A DNA stretch of 64,000 nt from Azophilus sp965221465 (lineage in GTDB: Bacteria; Pseudomonadota; Gammaproteobacteria; Pseudomonadales; Azotimanducaceae), in contig OZ244892.1 of the NCBI GenBank assembly GCA_965221465.1, positions 1,798,001 to 1,862,000 on the forward strand. Direction: 5' to 3'. Position numbers and translations under genes: made by a program. Below, piece after piece: positions 18,086-26,054 of this stretch. The notes under the pieces are model-generated. The model was not told where the DNA came from. It saw only the letters and a list, made by a program, of their open reading frames with translations, and did not search any database. How positions within the stretch are numbered: position 1 is the first letter of the stretch; every line of letters starts with the position of its first letter.

Positions 18086-18274
18086 TCAATAGTTGACAGT
18101 TTACTTGCTACACAACCGGACAGTTCTATTTGTTGCTGACTGTAACGGACTGGGATTGTGCCTATGAACCGCCTTCGATGCCGAAATACTCGCTCTTACG
18201 AATAGATTTCGCAATTGCGTACATTACTGTGGGAATATTCCTTACCTGAGGTTTGGAGACAACGGAGCCCCAAT

Positions 18275-19081
18275 ATGATCGTCGACGCCTGGGCGCAGCA
18301 CCCGACCCTTAGGCATGCACAGGACCCCATCTTCGACTCGCTGCGGCGCTGGAACCGTGAGGAGGCGCCGACGCAGGAGCTTCCCGTCGCGGCGACGGTC
18401 CGGGCGATGGACGCTGCCGGTGTCGACAAGGCGCTGATCTCGGCCTGGGTGGCGCCGCGCACCGTCATGATCTCGAACGACGAAGTCGCGGGGTTCGTCG
18501 CCGAGTATCCGGACCGTCTGGCAGGCATCGGCTCGGTCGATATCGCGAAACCGATGCAGGCGATCGCCGAAACCCGGCGCTGTGTTGAAGAACTCGGCTT
18601 CAGGGGCATCCGCGTGCTGCCCTGGCTGTGGGAGGTGCCGCCCACCGACCGCCTGTTCTACCCGGTCTATACCGCCTGCTGCGACCTCGGCGTGCCCTTC
18701 TGCACCCAGATCGGCCACACCGGGCCGCTGATGCCATCCGAGGTGGGTCGGCCGATCTATCTCGACCGCGTCGCGCTCGACTTCCCGGACCTGGTCATCG
18801 TCGCCGGTCACATCGGCTATCCCTGGACCGACGAGGCCGTCGCCGTCGCCACCAAGCACGCCAACGTCTACATCGACACCTCTGCCTGGACGGTCAGGCG
18901 CTATCCGGCGCCGCTCGTGGACTGGCTCTGCGGCAACGGCGCCCGCAAGGTGCTGTTCGGCTCCAACTACCCGATGATGACGCCGTCAAAGGCACTCGAC
19001 GGACTCGACGATCTGAATCTGTCCCCGGAGACCCGGGCGCTGTTCCTCGGCGGCAATGCGCAGAGGATTTACGGCCTGTGA
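18275..19081 (+). CDS. amidohydrolase-2 family metal-dependent hydrolase/decarboxylase
   Basis: A 268-residue protein of the amidohydrolase-2 family (PF04909), which holds aminocarboxymuconate-semialdehyde decarboxylase, gamma-resorcylate decarboxylase and lactonases. The usual entry HxH appears as DAWAQHP, so the first metal His is replaced. Barrel motifs are GFRGIRVLPW, IGHTGPLM, VAGHIGYPWTDEAV, NVYIDTSAW and the C-terminal LFGSNYPMMT, where an Asp is usual in FGSDYP but Asn is found. The start ATG at 18275 lies 8 bases after CGGAG. It faces a remnant of a thiamine-diphosphate enzyme and the tyrosine operon convergently. Substrate unknown; the changed ligands suggest a metal-independent or atypical member. 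Confidence 0.83.
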   Translation: MIVDAWAQHPTLRHAQDPIFDSLRRWNREEAPTQELPVAATVRAMDAAGVDKALISAWVAPRTVMISNDEVAGFVAEYPDRLAGIGSVDIAKPMQAIAETRRCVEELGFRGIRVLPWLWEVPPTDRLFYPVYTACCDLGVPFCTQIGHTGPLMPSEVGRPIYLDRVALDFPDLVIVAGHIGYPWTDEAVAVATKHANVYIDTSAWTVRRYPAPLVDWLCGNGARKVLFGSNYPMMTPSKALDGLDDLNLSPETRALFLGGNAQRIYGL

Positions 19082-19133
19082 TCGGCCCCAGCGGCAGGCA
19101 CTCCCGCGCTCTGCCATCGCGCCCCGAACAAGT

Positions 19134-19307
19134 TACGAGCAAAAGCCCAACGACGACCCAAGGTTCATATGAATCGACATCGACCCGAAGGAAATGTACC
19201 GGCCGCGCCCGAACATCGGGGTGATGGCAGATGCCGCAGAAGCCTGCCAAGCGCCCCTGCTCGAACTCGAGACGTTGGCAGCGCCGGATCGAGTCCGAGC
19301 GGTGGTC
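19134..19307 (+). pseudogene. remnant of a thiamine-diphosphate-dependent enzyme (central domain)
   Basis: Between two convergent genes one frame reads YEQKPNDDPRFI-stop-IDIDPKEMYRPRPNIGVMADAAEACQ. This is the FIQIDIDPKEM...GVMADA segment found at the start of the central domain of oxalyl-CoA decarboxylase and acetolactate synthase-like enzymes. A TGA at 19170-19172 interrupts it, and I see neither the PYR domain before nor the PP domain after. The match is short, so the exact parent family is open. Confidence 0.5.
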
Positions 19308-19345
19308 TCGGCAAACCGCGACGGCGGCTCGAGCCTGCGGCGGCT

Positions 19346-19978
19346 TCAGACTGCATCCGCCTGCCGTTCAGGTGCAGCCAGGGCAAACGCGGGTTGGGTT
19401 TCCAGCGCGGCAGAAACGGCGCAGAGCGTGGGAAAGGGCGTCAGATCGCACTCGAAGCGCCGGGCATTGAACATCTGGGGCACCAGGAATACATCCGCCA
19501 TCGTGATCCGATCGCCGAAGCTGCATGAGCCGGCCGTGTCACGAATCTGCTGTTCGAGAGCGTAAAACCCCTCCGAGACCCAGTGTTGGTACCAGTTCGA
19601 CACCAGGCTGTCACCGCAATTCAACTCGGTGCGCAAGTGCTTCAGCACCCGCAGGTTGTTCAGTGGATGAATATCGCACGCGATTGCCTGGCAGAAAGAC
19701 CGTACCGCTGCCCGGTCGAACGGATCGTCGGGAAGCAATGCGGGTGTCGGGAACGTCTCTTCGAGATACTCCAGAATCGCGGTCGATTGCGTGACCACGT
19801 TTTGACCAGCTTCCAGAGTCGGCACGAGCCCCTGTGGATTCACCGCCCGGTAGGATTCGTCTGCCTGCTCTCCTTGAAGGAGGTTCACGGGCAGCGATTC
19901 GAAAGCGAGCCCCTTGTAGTGGAGTGCGATGCGTACCCGGTACGCCGCAGTGGATCGCCAATAGGTGTAGAGCCTCAT
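19346..19978 (-). CDS. maiA: maleylacetoacetate isomerase
   Basis: A 210-residue zeta-class glutathione S-transferase that isomerises maleylacetoacetate to fumarylacetoacetate, using glutathione, in the homogentisate pathway. The N-terminal thioredoxin-like domain starts RLYTYWRSTAAYRVRIALHY (active-site Ser near residue 8) and continues with NPQGLVPTLEAG and TQSTAILEYLEE; the C-terminal helical domain has CDIHPLNNLRVL and GDRITMADVFLVPQ, all typical of MaiA. The start ATG overlaps the stop of fahA (ATGA), so translation is coupled. It is the last gene of the tyrosine catabolic operon. Confidence 0.95.
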   Translation of the reverse strand: MRLYTYWRSTAAYRVRIALHYKGLAFESLPVNLLQGEQADESYRAVNPQGLVPTLEAGQNVVTQSTAILEYLEETFPTPALLPDDPFDRAAVRSFCQAIACDIHPLNNLRVLKHLRTELNCGDSLVSNWYQHWVSEGFYALEQQIRDTAGSCSFGDRITMADVFLVPQMFNARRFECDLTPFPTLCAVSAALETQPAFALAAPERQADAV

Positions 19979-21279
19979 CACACCGCCGCGGGAAGCACGG
20001 TTCCGGCGCACTCGCCAAACCCGATGCCGACGAATCCTTCCCGCTCACACCTGGCTCTGAGGAAGATGGTGTCGCCGTCTTCCAGGAAGACCCGGGTTTC
20101 GCCGTTCGACAGCGAGATCGGTTCCTTTCCGCCTCGGGTGATCTCGATCAGCGCGGCCTGGCTGCCTTCTTCTGCGCCGGACATCGTGCCGCTGCCCAGA
20201 AGATCGCCCGGCCGGAGGTTGCAGCCATTCATCGTGTGATGCGCGATCAGCTGCGCCATGGTCCAATAGGAATCGGTGAAATTGCTTACCGACAGTCGTT
20301 CGGGCGCTCGTGATGCGGCCCGCATCGCAGACGTCTCGATCAACACTTCCAGGCGCATGTCGACCGCCCCCCGCTGGTCGTTCGCCGCGGAGCTCAGGTA
20401 GGGCAACGGTGCAGGCAGGCGCAAATCCCTTGCGAACGGCGCTCGAAACGGCTCGAGCGCTTCGAGCGCGACAATCCAGGGCGATACGGTCGTGGCAAAG
20501 TTCTTGGCGAGAAAGGGCCCCAACGGTTGGTACTCCCACGCCTGAATGTCCCGTGCGGACCAATCGTTGAGCAGGCAGAGCCCGAAGATGTGTTCTTCGG
20601 CTTCCTCGATCGGCACAGGGCGCCCAATCTCGTTGCCGGGGCCCACGAACATCCCCAACTCCAGTTCGTAGTCGAGTCTTCGGCAGGGTTCGACCACGGG
20701 CTCGTCGGCGTCCGGCAGCTTCAACTGACCGATCGGCCGCGGAAATTGCTGACCGGAAACCTCGATCGACGAACTCCTGCCGTGATAGCCGATGGGCACC
20801 CACTCATAGTTGGGCAGCAGCGGATTATCCGGCCGGAACAGGCGGCCGATGTTCGTGGCGTGGTGCTTGCTGGTATAGAAATCCGTGTAGTCGCCGATCA
20901 CCGCGGGCAGGGAGTATTCGACCTCGTCGAGAGGCTGCAAAAAAGCCTTGAGCTTGGGCGCTGCATCCGCACCCTCGAGCAACAACTCACTCAGTTCTGC
21001 ACGAATTGCCGAACAGACCTCGCGACCCGCCGACATCAACGGCTCGAGCGAGGACGCGCGAAACACCTCGAAGCGACCCGAGACCCGCCCGCTTTCGGAA
21101 AGGGCGCTCAAGTCGAGGGCAAAATCGCCGATGGCAACCGCGGGACGAAAGCCCTCCGCCGAGCCCGTGCGCCGCACTACGGCGAACGGCAGATTCTGGA
21201 TCGGGAACTCGCTCCCCGGGGAATTCGCGGATGCCACCCAGCTTCTTCGCGCCGGATCGTGGGTCTGGTTCAGCGTCAT
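19978..21279 (-). CDS. fahA: fumarylacetoacetase
   Basis: A 433-residue enzyme that hydrolyses fumarylacetoacetate to fumarate and acetoacetate, the last step of tyrosine degradation. The metal site is visible: Asp in IGDYTDFYTSKHHA, the ExE pair in DYELELGMFVG and Asp in NDWSARDIQAWEYQPLG; further family motifs are NYEWVPIGYHGR and HHTMNGCNLRPGDLLGSGT. The N-terminal small domain (FPIQNLPFAVVRR) is complete. The start ATG at 21279 overlaps the stop of the VOC gene by four bases; the frame is open further upstream but only inside that gene. Its own stop overlaps maiA. Confidence 0.97.
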   Translation of the reverse strand: MTLNQTHDPARRSWVASANSPGSEFPIQNLPFAVVRRTGSAEGFRPAVAIGDFALDLSALSESGRVSGRFEVFRASSLEPLMSAGREVCSAIRAELSELLLEGADAAPKLKAFLQPLDEVEYSLPAVIGDYTDFYTSKHHATNIGRLFRPDNPLLPNYEWVPIGYHGRSSSIEVSGQQFPRPIGQLKLPDADEPVVEPCRRLDYELELGMFVGPGNEIGRPVPIEEAEEHIFGLCLLNDWSARDIQAWEYQPLGPFLAKNFATTVSPWIVALEALEPFRAPFARDLRLPAPLPYLSSAANDQRGAVDMRLEVLIETSAMRAASRAPERLSVSNFTDSYWTMAQLIAHHTMNGCNLRPGDLLGSGTMSGAEEGSQAALIEITRGGKEPISLSNGETRVFLEDGDTIFLRARCEREGFVGIGFGECAGTVLPAAV

Positions 21280-21800
21280 CGCTCGTGCAACCAGGCGGCG
21301 TGACGCGGTGCCCTTTTGGTCACCGACCATTCCTCCAGCATTTCGTCAGCAACATCCTCGAGACGTTTCATTTGTTCATCCGTTCCCTTGTTGGCGGCAA
21401 GTTCCAATCGATGCCCATTGGGGTCGAAGAAGTAGATCGAGTCGAAGATGCCATGGTCGGTGGGCCCGAGGACCTCGACCCCTGCACGCTCGAGGTTTTT
21501 CTTGTAGGTCATGAGTTCCTCGAAACTCCCCACCTCGAAGGCAATGTGCTGGACCCATTCCGGCGTGTTCCGATCCCGATCCATTGGGGGCCTGGTCGGC
21601 AGTTCGAAGAAGGCCAGCACGTTACCCATCCCCGCATCCATGAAGATGTGCATGTACGGGTCCGGCTCCCCGGTGGATGGCACCTCGTCCTCGGCAATCG
21701 CCAACTTGAATTCCATGCCGAGGTGGTCGCGGTAGAAATTCATCGTTTCACAGGCGTCGTTGCAGCGGTACGCAACGTGATGGATGCGCTTCAACGTCAT
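21276..21800 (-). CDS. VOC-family (glyoxalase/bleomycin-resistance/dioxygenase) protein in tyrosine operon
   Basis: A 174-residue vicinal-oxygen-chelate protein. It has a single module pair: LKRIHHVAYRCND at the N-terminus and EWVQHIAFEV, FFDPNGHRLELAAN in the second half. His8, His85 and Glu133 occupy the positions of the metal triad, so metal binding is likely. It overlaps hpd upstream and fahA downstream by four bases each, which ties it firmly to the homogentisate pathway. Homogentisate dioxygenase (hmgA) is the only pathway enzyme missing from the operon. This protein occupies that position, but HmgA is a cupin-type enzyme and equivalence is only a hypothesis; an accessory or detoxifying role is as likely. 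Confidence 0.88.
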   Translation of the reverse strand: MTLKRIHHVAYRCNDACETMNFYRDHLGMEFKLAIAEDEVPSTGEPDPYMHIFMDAGMGNVLAFFELPTRPPMDRDRNTPEWVQHIAFEVGSFEELMTYKKNLERAGVEVLGPTDHGIFDSIYFFDPNGHRLELAANKGTDEQMKRLEDVADEMLEEWSVTKRAPRHAAWLHER

Positions 21801-22867
21801 GGGGAGGCCTCCAGTACACCACGATTCATCTGATCTCGCTCCATGGATTCGAACAAGGCCTGAAAATTGCCTTCGCCGAACCCTTCATCGCCCTTGCGCT
21901 CGATGAACTCGAAGAAGATCGGACCGATCATGACTTCGGAGAAGATTTGCAGCAGCAGCTTCTTTTCACCGGTCTCGGTAGCGCCGTCCAGAAGAATACC
22001 CCGGCTGCGCAATTCGCCCACCGCTTCACCGTGGCCGGGAAGGCGGTCGTCCAGCATGTCGTAGTAGGTGGCCGGGGGAGGCGGCATGAACTCGACACCG
22101 GAGGCGTCGAGCAGGTCGACGACGGTCGGCAGGTCGTCGGTGGCAAAAGCAATGTGCTGGATGCCCTCGCCGTTGTATTGCAGCAGGTATTCCTCGATCT
22201 GGCCTTCGCCGCTGCCCCGCCCTTCTTCGTTCAGCGGGATTCTGATCTTGTTGTCCGGGGCGGTCATGGCCCGAGACAGCAAGCCGGTCTGTTCGCCCCG
22301 GATATCGAAGTGACGAATCTCCCGGAAATTGAAGTAGCGCTCGTAGAAGGAGGCCCAGTAGTCCATTCGCCCCCGATAGACGTTGTGCGTCAGATGATCG
22401 ATGACCTTCAGCCCGAGCCCTGTCGGGTACGGGTCTACGCCGTCCAGATAGTTGAAATCGATGTCGTAAATGCTGCTGCCGCGCCCATAGCGGTCGATCA
22501 GATAGAGCGGCGCGCCGCCGATACCCCGAATCGCCGGCAGCTTCAGTTCCATCGGGCCGGTGGGCACTTCCAGGGGCTGTGCACCCATATCGATGGCCCG
22601 GCGATAGGCGAACTGCGAATCCTGCACCCGAAACGCCAGCCCACAGGCGCAGGGCCCGTGCTCCTCGGCCTGGTAACAGGCAAGGCTCTTCGGTTCGTAG
22701 TTGACGACGAAATTCACGTCACCCTGGCGCCAGAGATGAACATCCTTCGAGCGGTGTTCCGCAACGCGACGGAATCCCAGTCGCTCGAACGCGGGTTCCA
22801 ACACGCCCTTCTCGGGCGCCGAGTACTCCACGAACTCGAATCCATCCAGACCCATGGGGTTATCCAC
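21797..22867 (-). CDS. hpd: 4-hydroxyphenylpyruvate dioxygenase
   Basis: A 356-residue Fe(II) dioxygenase converting 4-hydroxyphenylpyruvate to homogentisate, the entry to the pathway. The iron ligands are His161 (DHLTHNVYRG), His238 (GIQHIAFATDD) and Glu320 (GPIFFEFIERKGD); the C-terminal gate region GDEGFGEGNFQALFESMERD is complete. The start is a GTG at 22867, six bases after a perfect AAGGAG; an ATG five codons later is too far from it, and the longer open frame upstream runs through a palindromic repeat and is not coding. It is the first gene of hpd-VOC-fahA-maiA and lies divergent from an Lrp/AsnC regulator. Confidence 0.97.
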   Translation of the reverse strand: MDNPMGLDGFEFVEYSAPEKGVLEPAFERLGFRRVAEHRSKDVHLWRQGDVNFVVNYEPKSLACYQAEEHGPCACGLAFRVQDSQFAYRRAIDMGAQPLEVPTGPMELKLPAIRGIGGAPLYLIDRYGRGSSIYDIDFNYLDGVDPYPTGLGLKVIDHLTHNVYRGRMDYWASFYERYFNFREIRHFDIRGEQTGLLSRAMTAPDNKIRIPLNEEGRGSGEGQIEEYLLQYNGEGIQHIAFATDDLPTVVDLLDASGVEFMPPPPATYYDMLDDRLPGHGEAVGELRSRGILLDGATETGEKKLLLQIFSEVMIGPIFFEFIERKGDEGFGEGNFQALFESMERDQMNRGVLEASP

Positions 22868-22873
22868 ACGCGT

Positions 22874-22879
22874 CTCCTT
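22874..22879 (-). promoter_or_regulatory. ribosome binding site deciding the hpd start
   Basis: Reads AAGGAG on the minus strand, six bases before the GTG at 22867. This fixes the GTG, not the ATG at 22855, as the likely start of 4-hydroxyphenylpyruvate dioxygenase and places the palindromic element wholly in the leader. Confidence 0.8.
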
Positions 22880-22895
22880 TGCGTCTTCTCGGGTT

Positions 22896-22989
22896 GCTGG
22901 CCTGCATATCTCGCCAACTTCCGGCTGCGGACGCCGATGCACTCGCCCTGCGCCCTCGCGACAAAAGTTGGCGAGATTTGCAGGCCAGC
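22896..22989. repeat. dispersed palindromic element, copy A
   Basis: Arms at 22896-22920 and 22965-22989 are 25-bp inverted repeats with one mismatch, and the loop is 44 bases. The loop word TGCGGACGC(C/G)GATGCACTCG and the closing arm AAGTTGG(C/T)GAGATTTGC recur at 52294-52406. The copy lies in the leader between hpd and the divergent Lrp gene, where as RNA it would form a long hairpin ahead of hpd. It has no open frame of its own, so it is either a REP/MITE-like element or a regulatory hairpin. Confidence 0.88.
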
Positions 22990-22992
22990 AGC

Positions 22993-23093
22993 GTACCCCC
23001 TTTTTGTTGAAGTTATTCACCTAAATCCACTAGTATTTCGGGTATAGAAGAAAGGGTCTTTCTCGAAAGAGGCCTGAAAAGGAGAAATCACCC
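22993..23093. promoter_or_regulatory. AT-rich divergent control region of hpd and lrp-like gene
   Basis: A short AT-rich stretch in G+C-rich surroundings, from TTTTTGTTGAAGTTATTCAC to about 23050. TATAGA at 23043-23048 could be a -10 box for the regulator but no good -35 is spaced to it. The position suggests binding by the adjacent Lrp/AsnC protein; the exact operators cannot be set. Confidence 0.4.
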
Positions 23094-23549
23094 ATGGATG
23101 AGGTGGAGCGCAAGATTCTCGTCGCGCTGCAATCCAACGGACGAATTTCCAATGTGCAGCTTGCGGAGAAGATCGGCCTGTCGGAATCCCCCACGTACCG
23201 ACGGGTCAAGATGCTCGAGGAAGCCGGCATGGTGAGAGGCTACGTTGCCTTGCTCGACCAGCGGCTGTTGGGTCTGCAAGTCACCGCCTACGTCAGTGTT
23301 CGCATGGAGAAGCAACCGCACCGGGACCATCACGAATTCTTCCAATGCGTGGCCGACGAACCGCACATTATCGAGTGTCACGCCTTGAGCGGCGCATTCG
23401 ATTTCCTGATGAAAGTAGTCGCCCGCGACATCGACCACTTTTCCGAACTTTGCATGCAGGAAATACTGAAGTATCCCGGTGTCGCTCAGGTGGAGTCGTC
23501 CTTCAGCCTGCAGGTGGTCAAGTCCTCGCATGCATTGCCGGTGGCTTGA
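23094..23549 (+). CDS. Lrp/AsnC-family transcriptional regulator
   Basis: A 151-residue regulator. Residues 1-60 form the winged helix-turn-helix typical of the family (MDEVERKILVALQSNGRIS, LAEKIGLSESPTYRRVKMLE), and residues 65-145 the RAM/AsnC effector domain. The ATG follows AAGGAGAAATCACCC. It is transcribed away from hpd, so it very probably senses an amino acid such as tyrosine or phenylalanine and controls the hpd operon and itself. The effector is inferred from position only. Confidence 0.95.
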   Translation: MDEVERKILVALQSNGRISNVQLAEKIGLSESPTYRRVKMLEEAGMVRGYVALLDQRLLGLQVTAYVSVRMEKQPHRDHHEFFQCVADEPHIIECHALSGAFDFLMKVVARDIDHFSELCMQEILKYPGVAQVESSFSLQVVKSSHALPVA

Positions 23550-23688
23550 GGCGCCATGAGCTTGTATCCCCATCAGGGTGGCTTGAACTCGCTTGTTGGC
23601 CGCGCATCACCCACTCCAGCCGGTTTGACATACCCTCGAGCATGCCTGTAGCGGGTTTCAATCCGCGCGGCCGCGCTTACACGGTGCC

Positions 23689-23714
23689 TCGACGCCCTCG
23701 CGACGAACGCTGGT
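23689..23714. repeat. possible fragment of the dispersed palindromic element
   Basis: The segment CTCGACGCCCTCGCGACGAA and the following CGCTGGT differ at only three positions from the right part of the copy at 52.3 kb. No left arm is seen, so if related it is a decayed piece. It lies in the gap between the regulator and the membrane protein gene. Confidence 0.3.
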
Positions 23715-23725
23715 ATGGATGTGGT

Positions 23726-24247
23726 CTACAAACTGCGGATCCTGCGAATCGCAGCGCGGACCATGGCCAGCAGCAACAGACCCAGCGCGAGGATCATGTA
23801 AGTTGGAATGATCCACCCTTTCACCGTAGTGAAGGCCGACGCCCAAGCCACCTGCGTGGCGCCGATGTCCGGGTATTGAATCAGCATGGCGATGATCTGC
23901 GCGTTCTCCGCCAGGTCTCCGACCCCCGCGACAACTGGAAAGAACGCCAGAACCCATGCCCCCTCAATCGGTCGGAAGCGGTAGATCAGGCCGGCAAAGA
24001 ACGTGACGTAGAAAACCGGGAAGAGCGTGTCGAGCACGGCGCTTGCCCAAGCGTAGGTCGTCCTGCCGTCCGGCCCGTACTGCTCCATGGATGCCATCGC
24101 TTCTTCATAGGAGTAGCCGGGCTTCATGTCGAGCATCTCGCCGCCGATCGGGAGATTGGGGAACACCAGGGCCAGGAACGCCGCCGTGGCGACAAATGTG
24201 ACTGCCAGCGTGCCGGTCCGTTCGGCGAAGTCGAAGTATGCGCGCAT
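23726..24247 (-). CDS. four-helix hypothetical membrane protein
   Basis: A 173-residue inner-membrane protein with four predicted hydrophobic segments, near residues 12-31, 66-90, 95-123 and 145-165. A soluble loop between the first and second (MKPGYSYEEAMASMEQYGPD) is probably periplasmic. I do not recognise the family. It starts three bases after the stop of the tannase-like esterase gene, so it is its operon partner. Confidence 0.75.
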   Translation of the reverse strand: MRAYFDFAERTGTLAVTFVATAAFLALVFPNLPIGGEMLDMKPGYSYEEAMASMEQYGPDGRTTYAWASAVLDTLFPVFYVTFFAGLIYRFRPIEGAWVLAFFPVVAGVGDLAENAQIIAMLIQYPDIGATQVAWASAFTTVKGWIIPTYMILALGLLLLAMVRAAIRRIRSL

Positions 24248-24250
24248 GCT

Positions 24251-25819
24251 TCAATCCACCACACAATCGAAGTTGGCGGCATCGTTAGTATCGCCGGAAC
24301 CCCTGTACTGCGCGTACTGCGGATAGGGACATAACGGCCGCGTGAAGCGCTTCCTGTCCTCGAGTGCTTCGCCGGCTTCGAGTATGGCATCGCTCCAGTC
24401 GACGACCTTGCCGGCGACGGCTGTCTGGCCTTCCAGGAACGTGAATTCGCCCGGGTGCGTCGCAACGATTCTCTCGGGCGCGACGTCGTTTTCGACCCAG
24501 TCGACGATGGCGCCGATATAGTCTGCGGCCCAGGCGCCCGGCCCGCCGATGCAGTGGACCATGCCCGGGACCATGAAGGTGCGCAGGACGTCGTTCAACA
24601 CATCCGGGTCGTTCAGTCTGCGGGCGTCCGCGAGGAAATTCTCCAGCGCACTGGCGCGGCAGGGCTGGTCGTGCCAGCCGTTGTAGATAATCAACTTGCC
24701 GCCACTCTCATGAAAGCGGCTGAAATCCGGTGGCGGCACATCGATCGAATTCATGACTTCCCTCAACTCGGGTAGGTCCTTCACCGAGTCGAAGGTATCG
24801 AGACTGAACCCCGGTACGCGGTGCATCGCCGCGTCGATCACGTCGACGGTCACGTCTGCTGCGACTCCCTCGAGGAACGGGACCGGGCCGGTCACCCAGA
24901 GTTCGAAGTCGCCACCGAGCTCAGCCCCGGGATAGACGCCCGGCACCACGATGTTGCCCGACTCGTCGGTGATGCCCGTATAGATGTAACGCGCCGTCTC
25001 GATCTGGCCCGCGGTGAGGCAACCGGAACTCGCATCGCCCTGGCACTCGAGGTTCTCGAGTTCGAGCCGATCGACGGTGCATTTGCGCGGGTCGCCGATC
25101 ACGCCATCGGCCACGCCATCGAGCAGATCGCAGGCTCTGAGCGTGTTGGCCGCGAGCACCGGCACCGATTCGGGGGTGAGCGGGTTGCGCTTCTGGTGCC
25201 GGCTGACTTCGAGCGCCCAGGCCAAAAGGCCCCACCCGTAGTCCACCGCCGGGGCGCCGGCAATGATGCCGTCGAAGTCGTCCGGAAAGCGCAGCGCCTC
25301 CATCAACGCGGCGCGCCCGCCATTGGAACAGCCCCACAGGTAGGCGTATTGCACTGGGCGGCCATAGAAGGCCGCGATGATTCGTTTGGCCAGCACCGTG
25401 GTCAGGTGATTGGCGCGGAAGGCGAAGTTCAGCTTGGCGTTGTCGTCCCGGTAGAACGATGGGTCGTTCGCCGGTTCGTGCCCCGTATCGGTCGTGGCCA
25501 TGGCAAAGCCGTCGGCAAGCACGCTGGTGGCATCCCCGACCACGCCGGCAAGCCCACCCGGGGCGTGGTACATGAGCCGGCCCGTCCAGCCCTCCACCGG
25601 CATGTTGACCTCGAAGCGAATGGTTCCGTCAATCGTGCCACGGGTTCGGCAATGTGCCGGGGTGTCGCTGGAGGCCGGCACCAGGATGCCGGGCTCCACC
25701 GCATGACTCGCATCGGTCAGCCTGTAGAGATCGGCGCAGCGCTCGGCCGTGGAACCCGCCGCCAGGGCGATATTCGCGAGGGAAAACCATGCCGAAATCA
25801 GCACAAGGAATAAACGCAT
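24251..25819 (-). CDS. tannase/feruloyl esterase family enzyme, secreted
   Basis: A 522-residue esterase of the tannase/feruloyl esterase family (PF07519). A signal peptide ends at ANIALA. Catalytic features are LWGCSNGGRAALMEALR with the nucleophile Ser, IIYNGWHDQPCRA with the Asp region and PGMVHCIGGPGAW with the His; the Cys next to Ser and the Cys next to His form the family's linking disulfide. The central lid domain (CDLLDGVADGVIGDPRKC) holds the Ca-binding loop typical of the family. It should release phenolic acids from esters; products could feed aromatic catabolism encoded nearby. AGGAGAATGGC precedes the ATG. Confidence 0.93.
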   Translation of the reverse strand: MRLFLVLISAWFSLANIALAAGSTAERCADLYRLTDASHAVEPGILVPASSDTPAHCRTRGTIDGTIRFEVNMPVEGWTGRLMYHAPGGLAGVVGDATSVLADGFAMATTDTGHEPANDPSFYRDDNAKLNFAFRANHLTTVLAKRIIAAFYGRPVQYAYLWGCSNGGRAALMEALRFPDDFDGIIAGAPAVDYGWGLLAWALEVSRHQKRNPLTPESVPVLAANTLRACDLLDGVADGVIGDPRKCTVDRLELENLECQGDASSGCLTAGQIETARYIYTGITDESGNIVVPGVYPGAELGGDFELWVTGPVPFLEGVAADVTVDVIDAAMHRVPGFSLDTFDSVKDLPELREVMNSIDVPPPDFSRFHESGGKLIIYNGWHDQPCRASALENFLADARRLNDPDVLNDVLRTFMVPGMVHCIGGPGAWAADYIGAIVDWVENDVAPERIVATHPGEFTFLEGQTAVAGKVVDWSDAILEAGEALEDRKRFTRPLCPYPQYAQYRGSGDTNDAANFDCVVD

Positions 25820-26054
25820 GCCATTCTCCTTTGACTCAGGTCTGTTCGTTTGCAGGCGACGGCATCAAGCCGTACTCGATCGTCAACACGATTCAACCAG
25901 GGTCGTTGAGCGAAGTTCCGCCGAGCAAGGGCATTCCGCCCTCGAAGGGAAATCACGGGGACAACGCTGCGACAACCCAGGGACAACAAAAGCGGATACG
26001 TGCGCTCTAAAGAGCCGACCCTGTGTGTTTGCAGCTATTGACGACCGCAGTCGT

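Noticed and set aside
22868..23020. N-terminal extension of 4-hydroxyphenylpyruvate dioxygenase
   Set aside because: The extension translates the palindromic repeat and lies upstream of a perfect AAGGAG placed for the GTG at 22867.
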